Positions 6,839-10,105 of a stretch of 10,105 nucleotides of DNA are shown here, piece by piece. Both the position numbers and the translations under genes were made by a program. This stretch comes from Thermoleophilia bacterium (GTDB taxonomy: Bacteria > Actinomycetota > Thermoleophilia > Gaiellales > Gaiellaceae), in assembly GCA_013362295.1 (NCBI GenBank), contig JABFWJ010000493.1, positions 1-10,105 on the forward strand. Direction: 5' to 3'. The number at the start of each line of letters is the position of its first letter. Positions within the stretch are counted from its first letter, which is position 1. The notes under the pieces are model-generated. The model was not told where the DNA came from. It made no database searches and was given only the letters and a program-made list of their open reading frames with translations.

Positions 6839-8327
6839 GCGGGATCCCGAGATTCACGAGGCTCGCGTGGATGAGCCGCGACAGGGCGCGCGGGCCGTCG
6901 CCGGTCAGATGGACACCGTCCGGCTGGAACCATTCCGAGTGTGCGGACGCATACGCGTTCCAGTCGATGATCGTCAGCTCGGGGTGCCGCGACGCCGCGG
7001 CGGCGATCGCGTCGTTCATCGTCCCGTAGCTCGTGTGGTCCGGTGTTACGTGAAGCGTCACCCAGAGCACGTGTTTCACGCCCGCCGTGCGAAAGGCGGT
7101 CAGCGCGGCCTCCATGTTGGCCGCGTACTGGTCGGCGTAGTCGTTGTCCCCGATCTCCACGACGACTGTCTGCCCAAGCCTGTGGCCGAGCTGCGTGACG
7201 AGCTCGAGCACGGTCGGCGGTGCGATCCCACCCGGCGCCGAGGGACCGAGCGTCCGAGCCTGGCCCGGCTCGAGGAACAGGTCGACGCCGCTTGCGAGGA
7301 TCGACTTGGCCCCGTTGTCGAAGGTGAGCGACGCGGCCACCGAGTCGGAGATAAACGTCACCCGCGGCAGGCGTCGGGGGCTCGCGGGCCTGGTCGGCCG
7401 CCCGGTCCGAGCAATCCGCCCGACAGCGTTCGCCGCGTAGTCCGTGAACCACACTGTGCCGTTCGGGCCGGTCGCGATGCTGTCCGGGAAGCGCATCCCG
7501 GCGGTCGCGTACCGCGTCACCACGCCGTGCGTCGTCATGCGGACGATCGACCCACCCCGATCGGCGGCCCAGAGCGCGCCGTCTCCCCCCGCAACGATCG
7601 CGTCCGGATGGCCGACACGCGTGGCGTCGCCGAAGCACGCGATCCGGCCCGCGACGGTGATCCGCCCGATCGTGCCGGAGTCGTCCGCGAACCAGAGCGC
7701 CCCGTCCGGGCCGGCCGTGATCCCCGTCGGATACCGGACGCACGGGGCGGTGAACGTCGTGACGGCACCGGTCGGCTCGATGCGTCCGATCGAGCTGCCC
7801 AGGTAGTTGGTGAGCCACATCGCGCCGTCCGGTCCACGCGCGATCCCGTAGGTGCCGCGTAGCTTGTGCGGCTCGACGAACAACCTCACCTCCCCCGTGG
7901 TCGTCATGCGGCCGACGGACTTGCCGCCGGTCGTGAACCACAGCGCCCCGTCGGTCCCGCTCGCAATGTTCACGGTGCTCCCGGCGGCGTACTCGGTGAG
8001 CCCACCGCCCGGCGTCATCCGCGCGAGCGTGGAGCCGCCTTCCACGAACCAAAGCGCGCCGTCGCGGCCGGTCGTGATCGCCCCCGGCGCGGAGATGGCT
8101 GACGCCAGAGGCGCGGTCACCGAACCTGCGATCGTGATCCGTGCGACCGATCGCGCGCGCTCGTTCGTGAACCAGACGGCCCTGTCGGGGCCGGCGGTGA
8201 GCGCCACCGGCCCCGCAATTGTCGGCGCCCGGAACATCCGGATCGAGATCGCGGCGCTCGTGGCCGCACCGCCGCCGGAAGCAGCGCCCGAAACGACCAC
8301 GAGCACAACGAGCGCGACAGTCTTCAT
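6807..8327 (-). CDS. Secreted Vgb-like seven-repeat beta-propeller fused to an SGNH hydrolase domain
   Basis: This is a 506-residue exported protein. A signal peptide covers about residues 1-23 (MKTVALVVLVVVSGAASG). Residues 30-310 hold seven repeats of about 40 residues built on GPDGALWFT...IGRIT..G.V, the pattern of virginiamycin B lyase (Vgb) and related streptogramin lyase-like propellers; the repeat starts are near 46, 87, 124, 165, 206, 247 and 287. Residues 321-500 form an SGNH/GDSL hydrolase-like domain: SDSV with S329, IGDND with N395, and DGVHLT with D470 and H473, matching blocks I, III and V. Vgb itself opens a cyclic antibiotic, but most propellers of this group have unknown roles, and the Vgb catalytic residues cannot be confirmed here. 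The hydrolase probably removes acyl or acetyl groups from a sugar or ester outside the cell, by inference. The ATG at 8327 was chosen for the signal peptide. No strong ribosome site is visible. Confidence 0.87.
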   Translation of the reverse strand: MKTVALVVLVVVSGAASGGGAATSAAISIRMFRAPTIAGPVALTAGPDRAVWFTNERARSVARITIAGSVTAPLASAISAPGAITTGRDGALWFVEGGSTLARMTPGGGLTEYAAGSTVNIASGTDGALWFTTGGKSVGRMTTTGEVRLFVEPHKLRGTYGIARGPDGAMWLTNYLGSSIGRIEPTGAVTTFTAPCVRYPTGITAGPDGALWFADDSGTIGRITVAGRIACFGDATRVGHPDAIVAGGDGALWAADRGGSIVRMTTHGVVTRYATAGMRFPDSIATGPNGTVWFTDYAANAVGRIARTGRPTRPASPRRLPRVTFISDSVAASLTFDNGAKSILASGVDLFLEPGQARTLGPSAPGGIAPPTVLELVTQLGHRLGQTVVVEIGDNDYADQYAANMEAALTAFRTAGVKHVLWVTLHVTPDHTSYGTMNDAIAAAASRHPELTIIDWNAYASAHSEWFQPDGVHLTGDGPRALSRLIHASLVNLGIPLIDARAGRAR

Positions 8328-8477
8328 GGCGCCAGTGTGACGCCACGGCTCTGGCTCGTACACAGGAACGAACCGCTCGAGCCTGAGAACTCGCTGACGT
8401 TCACCGTTCAGCCGCCGCCTCGCTTTCATCACCGAGAGACGCATCAAGCCGCTGTGCGACGTCGCTACGGTTGCGAC
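8328..8477. promoter_or_regulatory. Divergent gap with candidate leaderless promoter for the EamA transporter
   Basis: These 150 bases lie between divergent genes. TACGGT at 8466-8471 fits the TAnnnT -10 pattern and ends 6 bases before the GTG at 8478, so the transporter mRNA may begin at or next to its start codon. TGCGACGT occurs twice, at 8455-8462 and 8472-8479, on either side of that hexamer with a 17-base period, which is suggestive of an operator. No clear promoter was found for the minus-strand gene. Confidence 0.35.
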
Positions 8478-9380
8478 GTGGGTGGAGGGCGGCGCGAGGG
8501 CGTGGCGTGGGCGCTGCTCGGCGTCGGCTTGTTCTCGTTCTCCGTTCCGCTGACGAAGGTAGCCGTGAAGGGCTTCGACCCATTCCTGACCGCGACCGGG
8601 CGCGCGGTGATCGCCGGTGCGCTCGCGATCGGGCTCCTCGCCTGGCGGCGGGTCCCGCGGCCGTCGCGCGACCAGCTGCGGCCGCTACTCATGACGATGC
8701 TCGGCGCCGTCTTCGGCTGGCCGATCCTGCTCGCACTCGCACTCGAGCGGACGACGTCGGCGCACGCGGCCGTGATCGCGGCGTTCATGCCGCTGACGAC
8801 TGCGCTGCTCGCCGTCCTGCGGACGCACGAGAGGGTGTCGTGGCAGTTCTGGGCCGCGGCGGGCGCAGGCACCACGGCGCTGCTCGCATTCGCGCTCTCT
8901 CGCGGCGGCGCGGAGGGCGGTGACCTGTACGCCGACGCGCTCGTCGCATGCGCCGTCGTCGCCTCGTCGTGGTGCTACGTGGAAGGCGCGTCCGTGACGA
9001 AGGCGATGCCCGGATGGCAGGTGATCTCTTGGGTGGTGGTGCTCGCGCTGCCCGTGACCGTCCCTGCGTCGGTCGCGATCTGGCTCGCGACGCACACGAG
9101 CCACGAGCCGACCGCCGGTGCGTGGACGTCGTTCGCCCTGCTCGGCGTCTCATCGATGTACCTCGGCTTCTTCGCTTGGTATCGCGGCCTCGCGCTGGCC
9201 GGTATCGCGCGCGGCGGCCAGGTGCAGCAGCTCCAGGCGCTGCTGACGCTCATCTGGTCGGCGCTGCTCCTGGGCGAGCGAGTCACGCGCGTCACCGTCC
9301 TCGCGGCGGTCGCGGTGATCGTCTGCGTCGTGTGGGCGCAGCGGGCGCGTACACCGGGAGAGGCCGCGCCGCAGGAGTGA
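8478..9380 (+). CDS. EamA-family drug/metabolite (DMT) transporter
   Basis: This 300-residue inner-membrane protein has about ten hydrophobic helices arranged as two EamA repeats. The first begins VAWALLGVGLFSFSVPLTKVAV and continues with FLTATGRAVIAGALAIGLLAW and ERTTSAHAAVIAAFMPLTTALLAV. The second ends with the characteristic FFAWYRGLALAGIARGGQVQ, then LIWSALLLGERVTRVTVLAAVAVIVCVVW, the usual final repeat helices with the conserved Gly-Glu-Arg. Such proteins move amino acids, nucleosides or other metabolites, mostly as exporters; the substrate cannot be predicted. GTG 8478 is chosen as start because the open frame upstream is not membrane-like and a -10 hexamer is placed for a leaderless message; GTG 8502 is an alternative. 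A short basic ORF overlaps its stop codon. Confidence 0.9.
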   Translation: MGGGRREGVAWALLGVGLFSFSVPLTKVAVKGFDPFLTATGRAVIAGALAIGLLAWRRVPRPSRDQLRPLLMTMLGAVFGWPILLALALERTTSAHAAVIAAFMPLTTALLAVLRTHERVSWQFWAAAGAGTTALLAFALSRGGAEGGDLYADALVACAVVASSWCYVEGASVTKAMPGWQVISWVVVLALPVTVPASVAIWLATHTSHEPTAGAWTSFALLGVSSMYLGFFAWYRGLALAGIARGGQVQQLQALLTLIWSALLLGERVTRVTVLAAVAVIVCVVWAQRARTPGEAAPQE

Positions 9381-9472
9381 CCAACCGCGCGCGCATCCGC
9401 CGGCGCCGCCCGAGGAAACTCGATCAGCAGCTCAAGCGGCTTTTCGCGCAGGTGCCCCGCTATGCACTCTGA
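9377..9472 (+). CDS. Possible 31-residue basic peptide coupled to the transporter stop
   Basis: A GTG at 9377 overlaps the transporter TGA in a GTGA junction, preceded by CAGGA, and opens a 31-codon frame ending at TGA 9470-9472. The peptide is very basic at its N-terminal half (MTNRARIRRRRPRKLDQQLK) and ends RLFAQVPRYAL. The same GTGA coupling is used by the enzyme-methyltransferase pair at 5873. No family is recognised, and a frame this short can arise by chance, so this is a tentative gene. Confidence 0.25.
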   Translation: MTNRARIRRRRPRKLDQQLKRLFAQVPRYAL

Positions 9473-9498
9473 GCTTGGACCTGACGGGCCTTCAGTAA

Positions 9499-9558
9499 GT
9501 GTTGACTCAACACAAAGGTTCGGAGGCGCCAGCCAGGTTTGTGTTGAGTCAACACAAA
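9499..9558. repeat. Two copies of a 15-bp palindrome, 42 bp centre to centre
   Basis: GTGTTGA-C-TCAACAC at 9499-9513 and GTGTTGA-G-TCAACAC at 9541-9555 are the same near-perfect palindrome, differing only at the central base. The second extends to a 21-bp palindrome (9538-9558) through flanking TTT and AAA. As a pair, 9499-9516 is the exact reverse complement of 9538-9555, so an 18-bp hairpin with a 21-base loop could also form. The 42-bp spacing equals about four helical turns. This suits either a pair of operators for a dimeric regulator or a dispersed repeat element; the sequence alone does not decide. Confidence 0.85.
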
Positions 9559-9562
9559 GTGC

Positions 9563-9817
9563 AGGGCGTTCGCCCGGGCGAGCGTCCTCACGCACGCCGA
9601 CCTTCTTCGCAAGGGGCACGTCGAGCTTTTCAACCACCACAACCCGGACGGCCCCGCGCTGACGCTCGATGCGGCGCTCGCCGCGATCGCCGACGATCGT
9701 CGCTCCGCCGGCGAGTGCTGTGGCGACGTGCTTCGAGCGCGGACTGAGGAGCAGGAAGGCGATAATCGTGTCGCCCAGGACGAGCGCGACGCTGTGCACG
9801 AAGGTCGTCGTGCCCAC
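9563..9817 (-). pseudogene. Possible truncated gene on the minus strand, ending at the palindromes
   Basis: From GTG 9817, with GAGGAGGA about 10 bases upstream, the minus frame reads MGTTTFVHSVALVLGDTIIA and onward, with a hydrophobic N-terminal helix followed by a charged region (GGATIVGDRGERRIERQ, then VRVVVVEKLDVPLAKKVGVR). Third codon positions are mostly G or C, as in real genes here. This bias disappears at about 9560, where the frame enters the palindromic repeat, and the open frame then runs on antisense to the transporter. A gene truncated by rearrangement or repeat insertion would look like this. The complementary plus frame is also coding-like but has a TGA at 9545 and no good start. 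No family is recognised. Confidence 0.28.
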
Positions 9818-9897
9818 CGCCGGCGATTCCTCCTCACTGGCGGCGTGACTGCGCGCCGACTGGCGCAATTACCGGCGCACAGTCACCGTCCCGTGCC

Positions 9898-9911
9898 TAC
9901 GATCCAATCTT
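9898..9911 (+). promoter_or_regulatory. Candidate -10 box of selC
   Basis: TACGAT at 9898-9903 matches the TAnnnT -10 consensus and would place the transcription start within a base or two of the tRNA 5' end at 9912, leaving almost no leader. No convincing -35 hexamer lies 16-18 bases upstream, so the assignment is tentative. Confidence 0.42.
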
Positions 9912-10003
9912 GGAGCGACAGGGGCCGGTGCCCCAGCTGGTCTTCAAAACCAGTCCGGCGTGGCAGCCCCACGCTTGCTCGGTTCGACTCCGGGGTCGCT
10001 CCG
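9912..10003 (+). tRNA. selC: Selenocysteine tRNA, tRNA-Sec (anticodon TCA)
   Basis: This 92-base tRNA reads UGA as selenocysteine. The acceptor stem has the 8 bp special to bacterial tRNA-Sec: 9912-9919 pairs with 9995-10002, followed by discriminator G 10003. With the 5-bp T stem (9978-9982 with 9990-9994) this gives the 13-bp branch that EF-Tu avoids and SelB binds. The D arm is long (GGGGC/GCCCC around CGGT). The anticodon stem-loop GCTGGT-CTTCAAA-ACCAGT, with TCA at 9944-9946 and the G-U closing pair, is nearly the same as in E. coli selC. The long variable arm pairs 9958-9963 with 9969-9974. The T loop is TTCGACT. The 3' CCA is not encoded and must be added after transcription. SelA charges it to Sec and SelB (46-1752) delivers it. 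Confidence 0.97.
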
Positions 10004-10018
10004 TCGCACCCAGTAATG

Positions 10019-10048
10019 GGAAGGTCGGGACGCGAGCCCCGACCTTCC
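10019..10048 (+). terminator. Hairpin terminator after selC
   Basis: GGAAGGTCGGG (10019-10029) pairs exactly with 10038-10048, giving an 11-bp stem and an 8-base loop, 16 bases after the tRNA 3' end. No T-run follows, as is common in GC-rich actinobacteria. It probably ends the selC transcript. Confidence 0.72.
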
Positions 10049-10105
10049 GCTGCGCAAGACCCCTCTCCAGCGCTGCAGAAGTATTTTCGCCAACCGAGCC
10101 GCATA

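Larger units (their letters stand above)
9473..9911. other. Region without a secure gene upstream of selC
   Basis: This 439-base stretch contains the paired palindromes, the possible truncated minus-strand gene and the selC promoter region. No RNA gene, insertion sequence or complete coding sequence could be supported in it. Confidence 0.6.

Noticed and set aside
8337..8477. N-terminal extension of the transporter from ATG 8337
   Set aside because: The 47 extra residues are hydrophilic, without a membrane or signal character, and occupy the divergent promoter gap.
9503..9728. Possible selenoprotein read through in-frame UGA at 9503 or 9545
   Set aside because: Both UGAs are created by the palindromes themselves, no start codon with a ribosome site lies upstream in frame, and no family fits; a SECIS-like role for the repeats is not supported.
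9883..10104. 73-residue minus frame across selC
   Set aside because: It is antisense to the tRNA and its terminator; the tRNA evidence is decisive.

Overview
This is a high-GC window with short or overlapping intergenic gaps, GTG starts and several starts that may be leaderless. Together with the protein styles this suggests an actinobacterium, possibly a Thermoleophilia-type lineage; that placement is an inference, not a measurement. The organism decodes UGA as selenocysteine: the window opens with the last codons of selA overlapping a complete selB (46-1752) and closes with a canonical selenocysteine tRNA, selC (9912-10003), with anticodon TCA. No selenoprotein gene with an in-frame UGA was found in between.

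Layout. (1) 1-1752, plus: selA 3' end and selB. (2) 1694-3286, minus: an ATP-grasp ligase with a membrane anchor and a predicted exported C-terminal domain, convergent with selB and overlapping its end. (3) 3287-3403: divergent promoter gap with a short direct repeat. (4) 3404-4607, plus: a SufR-like winged-helix regulator with a C-terminal cysteine cluster, then a small four-helix membrane protein. (5) 4633-4667: a perfect GC-rich hairpin, probably a terminator. (6) 4737-6838, plus: an amidinotransferase/deiminase-family enzyme and a SAM methyltransferase whose start and stop codons overlap (GTGA). (7) 6807-8327, minus: a secreted seven-repeat Vgb-like beta-propeller fused to an SGNH hydrolase domain. 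(8) 8478-9380, plus: an EamA/DMT transporter, with a possible 31-residue basic ORF coupled to its stop. (9) 9473-9911: no secure gene. It holds two copies of a palindrome 42 bp apart, a coding-like minus-strand stretch that decays at the palindromes, and a possible selC promoter. (10) selC and a hairpin terminator.

How the genes fit together. selA, selB and selC form the selenocysteine insertion machinery, with selC separated from selAB by about 8 kb of unrelated-looking genes. The guanidine-enzyme plus methyltransferase pair is the clearest two-gene unit outside the sel genes and recalls the logic of creatine synthesis, although the substrates cannot be read from sequence. The two unusual domain fusions (ATP-grasp-TM-exported domain; propeller-SGNH) are the most distinctive proteins.
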